A stretch of DNA of 53,268 bases from Acidobacteriota bacterium (GTDB lineage: Bacteria > Acidobacteriota > Thermoanaerobaculia > Multivoradales > J023), in assembly GCA_029263315.1 (NCBI GenBank), contig JAJCXR010000018.1, positions 1-53,268 of the forward strand. The letters run 5' to 3'. The translations under genes were made by a program, and so were the position numbers. Below, one piece after another: positions 1-7,749 of this stretch (its first letter is position 1; the number at the start of each line of letters is the position of its first letter). The notes beneath the pieces were generated by a model. The model saw only the letters and a list, made by a program, of their open reading frames with translations, was not told the DNA's origin and ran no database searches.

Positions 1-52
1 CCGCGATAAAGCGGACTCGTTCTTTCATCACTGTGGTCTCGCTCCAGGGCAT
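1..52 (-). CDS. IS481-like transposase, N-terminal fragment (runs off the window)
   Basis: The minus strand from 52 to the window edge reads MPWSETTVMKERVRFIA, which resembles the N-terminus of IS481/IS3-like integrase-type transposases (M-P-W-x-E ... R-x-x-F-I). A GAGGAGG Shine-Dalgarno sequence lies about 7 bases upstream of the ATG (minus strand, near 60-66). The helix-turn-helix and DDE domains would lie to the left, outside the window. Only 17 residues are visible, so the family call rests on a short match and the element cannot be judged intact or broken. Confidence 0.6.
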   Translation of the reverse strand, partial: MPWSETTVMKERVRFIA

Positions 53-90
53 CGGGTGTCCTCCTCTGCCCCAAGTTTGACTCACGAGAC

Positions 91-137
91 TGTAACCCAT
101 GTACCCGGTCTGATCTGTAACCCATGTACCCGGTCTG
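91..137. repeat. Two 22-bp direct repeats beside the transposase start
   Basis: Two identical 22-base copies (91-112 and 116-137) begin TGTAACCCATG and end CCCGGTCTG, separated by 3 bases. They sit just upstream of the transposase fragment, where the end of the insertion sequence is expected. A terminal or subterminal transposase-binding repeat is the likely role. No target-site duplication can be checked from here. Confidence 0.55.
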
Positions 138-143
138 TACCCC

Positions 144-185
144 GGCTGGGCGCCCCCGGCTGGGCGCCCCCGGCTGGGCGCCCCC
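144..185. repeat. Minisatellite, 14 bp x 3, intergenic
   Basis: Three exact copies of GGCTGGGCGCCCCC in tandem (144-157, 158-171, 172-185). Each unit contains the palindromic core GGGCGCCC, so the transcript could fold in several registers. It is the first of many short tandem arrays in the window. Confidence 0.85.
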
Positions 186-373
186 GGCGGCGGAGGCGAG
201 GCCGAGACACCACAGCCAAGACCAGCTCATCCATCCCGCGGTGGCGTCGCTACGCTCCTGACCCTGGGCATTCAGGGAGTACCCCTGGCGGGGTCAAAGA
301 CCCAAAGAGTTTGTGCAGGCCGCACACAGCCGAAGGGCTCCCGCCACCGCATCGCTTCTCGGATGGGAACTAG
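186..373. other. Intergenic stretch with no recognisable gene
   Basis: GC-rich DNA between the insertion-sequence end and the 3' end of the hydrolase gene. Open frames run through it on both strands, but none has a convincing ribosome binding site or protein-like composition. Nothing further is seen. Confidence 0.5.
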
Positions 374-1117
374 CTAGTCGGAAGCCAGCTGCTCCGCTAG
401 CCAGCGGAGCACCAAGCTCTTGAGCTCGGCGCTTTCTCGCAGCAGGGAGACCCCATGGGCTGAGGACCCTTTGAGGATCTCGATTCGCTTTGGCTCGGCG
501 GACTGGTTGAATAGGGTTTTGGCGTAGGCGTCGCGGCCATTGTCGTCGTCGGCGGCGAGCAGCAAGACATTGCGGGCCTGGAAGTCTTGCACCTCTCCGG
601 CTAGGTCGGCGGCGGCCTCGGCGTTGCCGGAGAGCACCACCGAGGTCTTGACATGCCAACCGGCGCCGTTGGCCACATAAGCAAGGTTAGCGCCGACGCT
701 ACCGCCCATGACGGCGATGCGCGCCGGGTCGACCCTGGGGTGGTCGGCCAACCAAGTGAGTATGGCTTCGATGTCCGGCGGCGCAAAACCGGGGTCGCGG
801 AAGAGCTTCATGAAAAAGGCCCGGTCGATCTGCTCTGGTTTGCTCGAGGTGCCATGGCCGCGCAAATCCACCGCCAGGGTATGGACGCCGAGGGCCTGCA
901 AATCATCGAGCAGGAAATCGAATTCCGCCCGGCTCGATTGCGCTTGGTGCAGCAGCAGCACCGCGGGATGCCGTCCAGTACCGTCGAGGGTGCGCCAGGT
1001 GCCCTCCAGCACGGTGCCGTCGGGGCGTTCGAAACGCACTCGGTCGACACCATCGGCCATGGCGGAGCAAGGAATGGCGAACCAGACGACGAGCAGCAGA
1101 CGGGCGAGCAATTTCAT
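374..1117 (-). CDS. Secreted alpha/beta hydrolase (dienelactone hydrolase-like)
   Basis: 247 residues. A signal peptide (about residues 1-21, ending S-A-M-A-D) implies export to the periplasm or beyond. The alpha/beta-hydrolase fold is shown by the H-Q-A-Q oxyanion-type strand near residue 57, the strand/turn DLRGHGTSS (84-92), the nucleophile elbow GGSVGA with Ser140, an acidic cluster Asp190-192 as catalytic acid, and S-A-H-G with His221 as catalytic base. All triad elements are present, so it is probably an active esterase, lipase or dienelactone hydrolase; the substrate cannot be read from sequence. It ends the minus-strand pair that begins with the thioredoxin-like gene 34 bases upstream, and the two are probably co-transcribed. 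Confidence 0.85.
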   Translation of the reverse strand: MKLLARLLLVVWFAIPCSAMADGVDRVRFERPDGTVLEGTWRTLDGTGRHPAVLLLHQAQSSRAEFDFLLDDLQALGVHTLAVDLRGHGTSSKPEQIDRAFFMKLFRDPGFAPPDIEAILTWLADHPRVDPARIAVMGGSVGANLAYVANGAGWHVKTSVVLSGNAEAAADLAGEVQDFQARNVLLLAADDDNGRDAYAKTLFNQSAEPKRIEILKGSSAHGVSLLRESAELKSLVLRWLAEQLASD

Positions 1118-1151
1118 AGGGGCCTCCGGTGGGAGTTTACGGGGAGAAACA

Positions 1152-2573
1152 CTAAAAGGCCGACCGCCCCACGCTCAGGGGGACTTCGATATCTTGCCGC
1201 CGATAGAGGCAAACGCCGCTCACATCCTCACACACGTAGTAGAGGGCGTATCCCGTCAGCACGACGGAGGCCTCGGCGTCCTGCGGGCTCTTGGCTTCCA
1301 GCTCAAAGCGCCGAGTTTCGTCGCTGACCAGCTGCGGTGGATTGGGGTACGTCAAATGACGACGATCGATTTCCCATCCTGCTGGGGCCTGGAGCCACAG
1401 GGACATGTCCTCAGCTTCATTGTTCCAGTGGCTTTGCAGGGTCTTGCCTGGACGAAACACCAAATGCAGCCGCGCCGACGAACCCGGCTGGATGACTGCC
1501 GGGACCACGGTGGCCTCGAGCTCGACATAACCTTTTTGATCTCGTCGAATGCGATCGGCGTTCGACGGCGGGGTCGGAAGCGCCGCCACATCGAAGCCTC
1601 GCGCAGGTGTTGCCAGCTCGGCGCCACGGGGCTCTACGGGCAATGGCCAAGGGTTTTCCCCCCGGGCCGTGATCTCCCGCCGCGCTGTCTCGACCCAATC
1701 GTAGAAGGGGTACGGCTTTGCCAGGCGAGGTCCGTATTGCTGAATACGACGCCGCCAGATGTATTGGTTGGGGTTGAGCTCGAGGGCCTTGCCCCAATGC
1801 TCGATGGCGGCGGCAAAATCCCCCGGCTGTCGCTGGGGAGAGTCGCCGCGCTTGCGGAAGGCGACGCCGAGGCGGAAATGGGCTGTCCCGTCGTCGGGGG
1901 TCCCCCGGATGACCTCGGAGTAGCCTGCGATCACCTCGTCTAGACGCTCGTCGCCGCCCCAAAGAAAGAGTTGATCAGCCTGTGCTGCGAGTCCCGTGGA
2001 TGCCTGGCTTGTGGATGTCTGGCCTGTGGATGCCTGGCTTGTGCGTCTCAGGTCGATGTTGTCGAGACTCGGCGCCTTGATGGGCGGGCTCGGCTTCGAT
2101 GGCGCCGCTTCGAGGCCCAGAAAGGCGTCGAGTTGTTCCACGTCGCCCTTGAATCGGATCACCCCGGCTTCGTCGATCAACAAGGTGATGGGCACCACCT
2201 CAACGCCGAGAAGATTGAGTGAATCCACCATGATCGGCCAATCCATTCGCTGCCACTGCATGAAGAGGCGGGCCCGATTTGGATGCTGCTCCTGGACGAT
2301 ACCGACGGTCTGTAGCTTACCTTCGTTCTGCAGAGTCTTGGTTGCGGCGTGCCACCCGGGCACGTGTCTTCGACAGCCCGCTCACCAGGAGGCGAAGACG
2401 TGCAGGACGACTTTTTGCCCCCGGAATGAGCTGATGGACATGGGCTCCCCTTCGAGCGAAGGCAAAACCCATGCGGGGAAGGGCTCGCCGACCTCGAGGT
2501 CAGAAGCCGCCACGGGCACCGCGGCCATGGTGGCGCAAGTCAACAATGTACCGAGTAACCAGGTGGATCGCAT
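1152..2573 (-). CDS. Predicted selenoprotein: thioredoxin-like + TPR + DsbD N-terminal-like domain
   Basis: About 473 codons, read through an in-frame TGA at 2382-2384. The frame is open and unshifted on both sides. Before the TGA are a signal peptide and a redoxin start (VGEPFPAWVLPSLEG ... VVLHVFASW); after it come A-G-C-R-R-H-V and a normal thioredoxin continuation with a cis-proline-type VVPITLLID. The motif is therefore W-U64-A-G-C67, with UGA exactly at the first active-site Cys of CxxC. A low-complexity linker rich in T-S-Q-A-S-T, a TPR segment (roughly residues 225-300) and a C-terminal domain like the DsbD N-terminus (ALYYVCED ... GVCLYRR) follow. The start at 2573 was chosen because GAGGG lies 7 bases upstream; a start at 2594 is also open. 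Role inferred: periplasmic thiol-disulfide or peroxide chemistry. The alternative is a nonsense pseudogene, but the placement of the UGA argues against that. Confidence 0.75.
1996..2040. repeat. Minisatellite, 15 bp x 3, coding
   Basis: Three 15-base units of GTGGATGCCTGGCTT with two substitutions in the middle copy. On the coding (minus) strand they give a Ser/Thr/Gln/Ala-rich linker between the thioredoxin domain and the TPR region of the selenoprotein candidate. The frame is preserved. Confidence 0.85.
2349..2381 (-). promoter_or_regulatory. Candidate bacterial SECIS hairpin after the UGA codon
   Basis: Directly downstream of the in-frame UGA the RNA can fold in two ways. One is GTGCC-CGGGT-GGCAC (2363 to 2349), starting 18 bases after UGA with a G in the second loop position. 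The other is GGGCTGTC-GAA-GACA-CGT-GCCC (2379 to 2358), with a GAA loop. The first has the spacing and loop G usual for bacterial SECIS elements. GC-rich coding DNA forms hairpins easily, so this supports but does not prove selenocysteine insertion. Confidence 0.45.
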
Positions 2574-2785
2574 GCGGAAGCCCTCGTTTGACATGCCGGC
2601 GAGCGGTGATGGGGTTGCAACATCTCGGTAGGGTTACGCGGCCGCCCCGCAACGGGATGCATCCATCGGAGATCGAGCCCAAGGTTATATCGAGCCCAGC
2701 ATGGAGACCAAGGTCACAGTCCCTGCCGGACCTGCCGACAGCGATTGCGACCACTTTCGAAGCCCGCAGCCGCTGATCGTCTGTG

Positions 2786-2830
2786 CTAAAATTGTGTTTA
2801 CTAAAATTGTGCTTACTAAAATTGTGCATA
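2786..2830. repeat. AT-rich tandem repeat, 15 bp x 3, upstream of the CHAT gene
   Basis: Units CTAAAATTGTGTTTA, CTAAAATTGTGCTTA and CTAAAATTGTGCATA. It is strikingly AT-rich against the surrounding DNA and lies about 150 bases before the CHAT coding region. The conserved core CTAAAATTGTG repeats every 15 bases and could serve as repeated binding sites, or may simply be a minisatellite. Confidence 0.85.
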
Positions 2831-2840
2831 TATTCAAGTT

Positions 2841-2897
2841 AGATGCATTCGATTAGATGTATTTCATGAGACGTATGCCATTTGATGCATTTCAATA
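2841..2897. repeat. Degenerate AT-rich tandem repeat, 14-15 bp x 4
   Basis: Successive copies start AGATGCATTC, AGATGTATTT, AGACGTATGC and GATGCATTTC. They begin 10 bases after the previous array but are unrelated to it in sequence. With that array they form the probable promoter region of the CHAT gene. Confidence 0.65.
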
Positions 2898-2978
2898 TTC
2901 TGGTCAGAAAAGGATCTTCCACTGACGACCGGCAGCTCGAACGGGATCTCTGAAACGACCGTCCCGAAGCCCCCACCG

Positions 2979-5900
2979 TTGTACCGCCGGTCTGATTTGT
3001 TCCTTCTGGCGGCTACCCTGGCTTTCACCGGATTCCCGGGTCCGAGGGTCCTGACATCCGAGCCGACACCGCTCGAACCGGGCCTGACGATGGAGCGCCG
3101 GTTGGCCGCCAGCGAAACCCATTCCTATCGATTCGATGTGCCCGCCGACGGCGCCTGGCGGGTCTTGGTGGAGCAGCTCGGCATCGATGTCGAGCTGGCG
3201 ATGACCTCGAAAGACGGTGCACGGCTGGTGGTCGACAGCCCCCTCGACCGGGCCGGCAGCGAGTCGCTGCTGATCCAAGCCGCGGCCAGGGATAAGGTGT
3301 TGCTGGAGGTCCATGCCCGCGAGCCTGCGGCCCCACCGGCGCGCTACCGGATCGTCCTCGAATCGATGACCGACAGCACCACCCAGGGCAGGCTGAGGCT
3401 GTCCGCCGAGTCGGCCCGTATGGAGGCGGCGCGCCTTTACGCTCGGGGCGCCGACGGCCGGGCCGCCTCCCTCGAGGCGTATCGGCAAGCCGCTGAGCAT
3501 TGGCGCGCCGTCGGCGACGACCGCCAGGAAACCCGCGATCTCTACTGCGCCGCAGTCCTGCAACGGCTGCTCGGCGAAACCCGCCCGGCCCTGGAATCCA
3601 GCCGGGCTCTCCTGCCTCGCTGGCAGCGATTGGCGGACCCGAGGTGGGAGGCGGCGACCCTCAACGAGATCGGCTTGCTGTTGTGGTCCCTCGATGAAAG
3701 CCAAGGGGCGAGACAGCTCTTCCAAGGGGCTCGGGACCTGGGTCGGGCACTGGGCGATGACTTCGGCGTTGCCCAGGCGGGTAGCAACATCTGTCTCACG
3801 TATTTGACGGAGGGTAGGCTCCGCCAGGGGTTGACCTGCTACGGTCCCCTGCTATCAACCCTCGACCGGGCTGCCGAACCGCAGCTGGTCGCCAATGTCC
3901 TGACCAATATCGGCTGGGCCAACGACAACCTCGGTGAGCCGGATGCGGCCCTCGACGCCTATCGGGAAGCCCTCGCCCTACGGCGTACGGCCGGTGATCT
4001 CCACGGCAGCGCCCGCACCCTCAACAATCTTGCTCTGGTGCATCAGAGATTGGGGGAGCCTGAGGAAGCGCTGGCCAGCTTCGAGCAAGCGCTGACCCTT
4101 GCCCGCCAGGAGCAGGACCTGCGTTGGCAAGGTCAAGTGCTGCACAACATCGGCTACCTCTACGCCTTCCTCGGTGAGCGACAACGGGGGCTCGTTTTTC
4201 TGAGCGAAGCCCTGGCACTGTTCAGAAAGGTGGAGGATCGGCGCCGTGAGGTGTGGGCCCTGACCAACCTGGGGCTTGTGCACCGTCGTCTGGGCCAGCC
4301 CGAGGTGGCCATGGAGCATCATCGGCAAGCCCTGGCCCTGGCGCAGGGGATCGACGACCCGCGACTCGAGGCCATGACGCAGACGTCCATCGGCCTGGCC
4401 GATCTCGACCTGGGCAGGGCCCGCCAAGCTTTGGACCACGGCATTCGAGCTCTAGAGCTCCTGCAAGGGGAGGAGAACCGGATCGCCAAAGCCGGGGCGC
4501 TCCAGCTGATCGGCCGGGCGTTGCTGTTGGCGGGCAATGCACAGGGGGCGGTGCCTCGGCTGGAGGAGGCCCTGGGGCTGCTGCGGGAAATCCACTCTCG
4601 GGCCGCCGAAGCCGGACCACTGATCGCCCTGGCCCGGGCGGAGCGGGACCTGGGGCACCTCGGCCAGGCTCGCAGCCATGTCGAGGCGGCTTTGCAGTCG
4701 ACCGAAAGGCTGCGGGCTCAGGTGGATACGGCCGACCTGCGGGCCCTGTTCCAAAGCTCGCGGCGTGAGGCCTACGAGCTCTATATCGACCTGTTGATGA
4801 CCCTGCATGGTAGGGATTTGGACGCCGGTTACGATCTGCAAGCCTTAGCGCTCAGCGAGCTGAGCCGTTCCCGCTCCTTGCTGGACCTGCTGCAGGAAGC
4901 GGGAGCTGAGATGGGGCAGGACCTCGACCCCGAGCTGACCGAGCGTCGCCGGTCCGCCGGGCGAATGCTCAACGCCAAGGCCCTGCGCCGGTCGACGCTG
5001 CTGGCCGGCAAATCGACTCCGGAAGAGCGCCAACGGGCGGAGCGGGAGCTGTCCTCGGCGCTCTACGAACTGGACCGTACCGAGGCGGAGATGCGCCACC
5101 GCAGCCCCCGCTACGCCGCCTTGACCCAGCCGCAGACCCTCGACGCCGAGGAGATTCAAGGTCTGCTGGACACCGAGACGTTGCTATTGGAATATTCCCT
5201 GGGTGAAGAACGCAGTTTCCTCTGGCTGGTCAGCTCGACGCAGATTCAAAGCTTCGAGCTGCCGCCTAGCCGGATCATCGAAGGAGCCGCCCGTCAGTTT
5301 CATCAGCTATTGAGCACCCCCGGGGTCGAAGATCGAGCCGAGCAAGCGGCTGTCGCCGCGGCGCTGAGCGAAATGTTGCTGGCGCCGGTGTCTGAGTCTC
5401 TTAAAGGCGAGTCTCTTGAAGGCGAGTCTCTTGAAGGCGAGCATCTCGACAGCGAGCATCGCCATGTCGAACGCCTGGTGGTGGTCGCCGACGGCGCCTT
5501 GCACTACCTGCCATTTGCCGCCCTACCGATGCCGACCGATCACCGGACGCCGCTGCTCGCCGAGCTGGAAGTGGTCTATTTGCCGAGCGCTTCGGTGCTG
5601 GCGCAACTGCGGCGGCGGCTGGCCGGGCGGCGTTCTCCCGAGGGACGGCTGGCCTTGGTGGCCGATCCGGTCTTCGAGCTCCAGGACTCCCGGCTCAGCG
5701 GACTCCGCGTTGCCGAGGGGGCGGCTCCAGATGCCGCCGCGGTGGACAGTTTGCGGCAGGCGTCGTCGACGGGTTGGAAACGGCTCTATGGAAGCCGACG
5801 GGAGGCGGAGGCGATCCTCGCTGAGGCCCCGCCGGGTCCCCAACTGGTCGCCCTGGGCTTCGACGCCAGCACCGAGACGGTCCTAGCGCGGGATTTTGGG

Positions 5901-6398
5901 CAGCATCGTGTGGTCCATTTCGCCACCCACGGCGTGCTCGATACCGACGCGCCACGGCTCTCCGGTTTGGTGTTGTCGTTTTTCGACCGGGCCGGTCGGC
6001 CGCGTCAAGGTTACCTACGGGCCCATGATGTGTTCCGCCTCGACCTCAGCGCCGATCTGGTGGTGCTCTCCGGCTGCCGCACGGCCCTCGGCCGGGAAGT
6101 CCGAGGAGAAGGGCTGCTGGGCCTCACCCGCGGCTTCATGTATGCCGGGGCGCCGCGGGTTGTCGCCAGCCTATGGCAAGTGGAGGATCGGGCGACGGCG
6201 GAGCTGATGTCGCGATTTTATCGCTCGATGTGGGCCGACGGCGCCTCGCCGGCCTCCGCCTTGCGATCGGCCCAGCTCTCCATGTTGGGTGAGAGAAGGT
6301 GGAAGGACGCCTACTATTGGTCGTCCTTCACCATGCAGGGGGATTGGCATGCCATGCAGGAGCCGCCAATAGATATTAAATCTTCGAAAAAAGAATAG
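2979..6398 (+). CDS. TPR-CHAT protease, exported
   Basis: 1139 residues. A hydrophobic N-terminal segment (about residues 7-25) suggests export or membrane anchoring. A pre-peptidase-like beta domain follows (about 35-130), then a long TPR array (about 150-600; motifs such as ALDAYREALALRR and ALASFEQALTLAR), and a C-terminal CHAT domain (about 840-1130). The caspase-like dyad is present: HFATHG with His984 and LSGCRTA with Cys1033, followed by GLTRGFMYAGA and SLWQVED. It is therefore predicted to be an active cysteine peptidase triggered by the TPR sensor. A 15-bp tandem repeat inserts a Gly-Glu-Ser-Leu-rich loop just before the CHAT domain. The TTG at 2979 is the first start in the clear coding stretch and has no good ribosome binding site; the frame is open to 2886. 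Two small paralogous genes follow on the same strand and are candidate partners or substrates. Confidence 0.88.
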   Translation: MYRRSDLFLLAATLAFTGFPGPRVLTSEPTPLEPGLTMERRLAASETHSYRFDVPADGAWRVLVEQLGIDVELAMTSKDGARLVVDSPLDRAGSESLLIQAAARDKVLLEVHAREPAAPPARYRIVLESMTDSTTQGRLRLSAESARMEAARLYARGADGRAASLEAYRQAAEHWRAVGDDRQETRDLYCAAVLQRLLGETRPALESSRALLPRWQRLADPRWEAATLNEIGLLLWSLDESQGARQLFQGARDLGRALGDDFGVAQAGSNICLTYLTEGRLRQGLTCYGPLLSTLDRAAEPQLVANVLTNIGWANDNLGEPDAALDAYREALALRRTAGDLHGSARTLNNLALVHQRLGEPEEALASFEQALTLARQEQDLRWQGQVLHNIGYLYAFLGERQRGLVFLSEALALFRKVEDRRREVWALTNLGLVHRRLGQPEVAMEHHRQALALAQGIDDPRLEAMTQTSIGLADLDLGRARQALDHGIRALELLQGEENRIAKAGALQLIGRALLLAGNAQGAVPRLEEALGLLREIHSRAAEAGPLIALARAERDLGHLGQARSHVEAALQSTERLRAQVDTADLRALFQSSRREAYELYIDLLMTLHGRDLDAGYDLQALALSELSRSRSLLDLLQEAGAEMGQDLDPELTERRRSAGRMLNAKALRRSTLLAGKSTPEERQRAERELSSALYELDRTEAEMRHRSPRYAALTQPQTLDAEEIQGLLDTETLLLEYSLGEERSFLWLVSSTQIQSFELPPSRIIEGAARQFHQLLSTPGVEDRAEQAAVAAALSEMLLAPVSESLKGESLEGESLEGEHLDSEHRHVERLVVVADGALHYLPFAALPMPTDHRTPLLAELEVVYLPSASVLAQLRRRLAGRRSPEGRLALVADPVFELQDSRLSGLRVAEGAAPDAAAVDSLRQASSTGWKRLYGSRREAEAILAEAPPGPQLVALGFDASTETVLARDFGQHRVVHFATHGVLDTDAPRLSGLVLSFFDRAGRPRQGYLRAHDVFRLDLSADLVVLSGCRTALGREVRGEGLLGLTRGFMYAGAPRVVASLWQVEDRATAELMSRFYRSMWADGASPASALRSAQLSMLGERRWKDAYYWSSFTMQGDWHAMQEPPIDIKSSKKE
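5394..5453. repeat. Minisatellite, 15 bp x 4, coding (CHAT protein)
   Basis: GAGTCTCTTGAAGGC units with few substitutions encode the pentapeptide E-S-L-(K/E)-G. The array ends in a diverged copy (E-H-L-D-S) and lies in the linker ahead of the CHAT fold. Confidence 0.9.
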
Positions 6399-6400
6399 AC

Positions 6401-6427
6401 GTGGGATAGCTCGGTGGCTCATCCCAC
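6401..6427 (+). terminator. Hairpin after the CHAT gene (weak terminator or attenuator)
   Basis: GTGGGATAGC pairs with GCT-C-ATCCCAC across a 6-base loop, starting 2 bases after the CHAT stop codon. No U-run follows. It may only reduce read-through into the small gene at 6489, or protect the transcript end. Confidence 0.4.
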
Positions 6428-6488
6428 TAGCCCATCAGTGGTCGAACCGTAGGCTTGTAGAACATTAGACAACCCATAGGAGAAAGCA

Positions 6489-6890
6489 ATGCCAGGCACC
6501 TGGACAGTCAAAGATTACACCCCCACCGCGGAAGACTGGGAGAACACGAGCTGGATTCTCGATATCGGTGCGGCGAAATATATGTCGCTAGGCACCGTGA
6601 TCGAGATCGATGCGGATCTATTCCTCACAATTAGAGTCCCAACGGAACCAGGGTCAGTAACTCATACATCGAAAGACCCCGTCGCGGTATCCGAGGCAGG
6701 TCTGATCAACGGCAATTTTGTGGGCCTGGATGAGAATGGGAAGAAGAAACCGATGGTCGCCGCGATTTCGATGATCGTCCTCGAAGACCCGGAAGACCCG
6801 GAAGTCAAAGAGGAACGACATATCACCGTACTCTCCATGATCGGCGACCCGGACAATGTGGGGGTCATGGGTGGGTCCAGTGGCGGCTAA
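6489..6890 (+). CDS. Small protein of unknown family, copy 1 (CHAT-associated)
   Basis: 133 residues, acidic, with no signal peptide or membrane segment. It starts MPGTWTVKDYTPTAEDW and ends in a glycine/serine-rich tail (V-M-G-G-S-S-G-G) after the conserved block HIT-LSMIGDPDNVGVMGG. AGGAG lies 8 bases upstream of the ATG. It lies 90 bases downstream of the TPR-CHAT gene. A paralog at 7315 shares nearly identical leader DNA, N-terminal 30 residues and C-terminal block, while the middle diverges. I recognise no family. CHAT proteases often act on genetically linked proteins, so a substrate or effector role is plausible; that is inference from position only. Confidence 0.7.
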   Translation: MPGTWTVKDYTPTAEDWENTSWILDIGAAKYMSLGTVIEIDADLFLTIRVPTEPGSVTHTSKDPVAVSEAGLINGNFVGLDENGKKKPMVAAISMIVLEDPEDPEVKEERHITVLSMIGDPDNVGVMGGSSGG

Positions 6891-6895
6891 CAGGC

Positions 6896-6994
6896 GTTTG
6901 CCCGGTGGCAGCCGGACCTTCTGATCGCGGGCTCTCGGGGTGCATCTAAAAGCACCTGTCGTCGCGATTAGACGAGGCCGAAGTCGGCCTCCAG
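6896..6994 (-). pseudogene. Decayed fragment of egtD 3' region
   Basis: Between the two small paralogs, about 80-100 bases align with the 3' part of the intact egtD (about 7875-8002). Shared stretches include GGTGCATCT, GTCGTCGCG and GAAGTCGGCC, in the same order with deletions between them. Read on the minus strand it retains scraps such as D-Q-K-V in place of D-Q-T-V, but is full of stops and frameshifts. It marks a past tandem duplication that carried a copy of the small gene together with the end of egtD. Confidence 0.65.
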
Positions 6995-7135
6995 CCATCG
7001 ATTGGCTCGCTATGCCGACGGGCCGGACGGAACACTGTTCTGGCGGAAAAAGAGCGTGGCCGCCTAGGCCGCTCTCAACGTGGTCTGACTTTTGCCACAG
7101 ACCGTTAGTTCTACTTGGTCAGATAAGCATTCTGG

Positions 7136-7232
7136 CCTCCCCCTTTAGCAAAGGGGGATTGAGGGGGATTTGTTCTGACGCCGGAGAAAGCAAGAAAATC
7201 CCCCCTAGCCCCCCTTTTTCAAAGGGGGGAAG
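7136..7232. repeat. Palindromic CCCCCTTT...AAAGGGGG element (MITE/REP-like)
   Basis: Two arms of about 37-39 bases (7136-7172 and 7194-7232) are imperfect inverted repeats of each other, and each contains its own small palindrome of the type CCCCTTT-n-AAAGGGG plus GGGGGATT. About 20 bases separate the arms. Elements with this C-run/T-run consensus are dispersed in many unrelated bacteria and yield spurious frames reading P-P-x-P-P-F-S-K-G-G. It lies between the egtD remnant and the second small gene. Confidence 0.75.
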
Positions 7233-7314
7233 CTTCTTGCAGTGAGCAAGCCAGCTGAATGTGACTAAGTAGAATTTGACAAATAGAACAATAGACAACC
7301 CATAGGAGAAAGCA

Positions 7315-7749
7315 ATGCCAGGCACATGGACAGTCAAAGATCACATTCCCACCGCGGAAGACTGGGAGAACACGAGCTGGATTCTCGATATCGGTGCGGC
7401 GAAACACATACCGCTGGGCACCGTGATCGCGATCGATGCGAATCGAGAGCTCGTCATGACACCCCCTGACGGGATTCCTATCAAATCGGAGGGCCCCGTC
7501 GAAGTATCAGAAGCAGGTCTGATCAATGGCAATTTTTTGGGCCTGAAGGAATGGATGGTCGGGGTGCTTTCGATGATCGTCCTCGTAGGCCCGCGTGGCA
7601 GAGAGGAGCGACATATCACCCTACTCTCCATGATCGGCGACCCGGACAATGTGGGGGTCATGGGTGGGACCGGTGGCGGCGGATCGAGGTTGGAGCGCTT
7701 GGCCAGCCGCCGCCGAAGTCTTAGACCACCTCCAGATAGTGGACGCTGA
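7315..7749 (+). CDS. Small protein of unknown family, copy 2 (extended C-terminus)
   Basis: 144 residues and a paralog of the protein at 6489. The leader (AGACAACCCATAGGAGAAAG) and first residues MPGTWTVKD are almost the same, and the block HIT-LSMIGDPDNVGVMGG is kept. The stop present in copy 1 is lost here: after the Gly-rich tail the frame continues through a basic segment (R-L-E-R-L-A-S-R-R-R) and ends at 7749, overlapping the 3' end of the convergent egtD by 29 bases. The central part is shorter than in copy 1. It is probably translated (AGGAG at good spacing), but the extension may be an accident of the duplication. Function unknown. Confidence 0.65.
   Translation: MPGTWTVKDHIPTAEDWENTSWILDIGAAKHIPLGTVIAIDANRELVMTPPDGIPIKSEGPVEVSEAGLINGNFLGLKEWMVGVLSMIVLVGPRGREERHITLLSMIGDPDNVGVMGGTGGGGSRLERLASRRRSLRPPPDSGR

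Larger units (their letters stand above)
2574..2978. other. Divergent intergenic region upstream of the CHAT gene
   Basis: About 400 bases between two divergent genes. The left half is GC-rich and featureless. The right half turns AT-rich and holds two neighbouring tandem arrays (2786-2830 and 2841-2897). AAGGAT at 2910-2915 is the only purine-rich ribosome-binding-like stretch. The frame of the CHAT gene stays open back to 2886, so its true start may lie inside this region. Confidence 0.5.

Noticed and set aside
56..373. Possible small gene at the left edge
   Set aside because: Composition is that of translated repeats and GC-rich spacer, with no Shine-Dalgarno site.
708..1943. Plus-strand open frame across the hydrolase and thioredoxin-like genes
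   Set aside because: It overlaps two well-supported minus-strand genes and has no ribosome site or recognisable domain.
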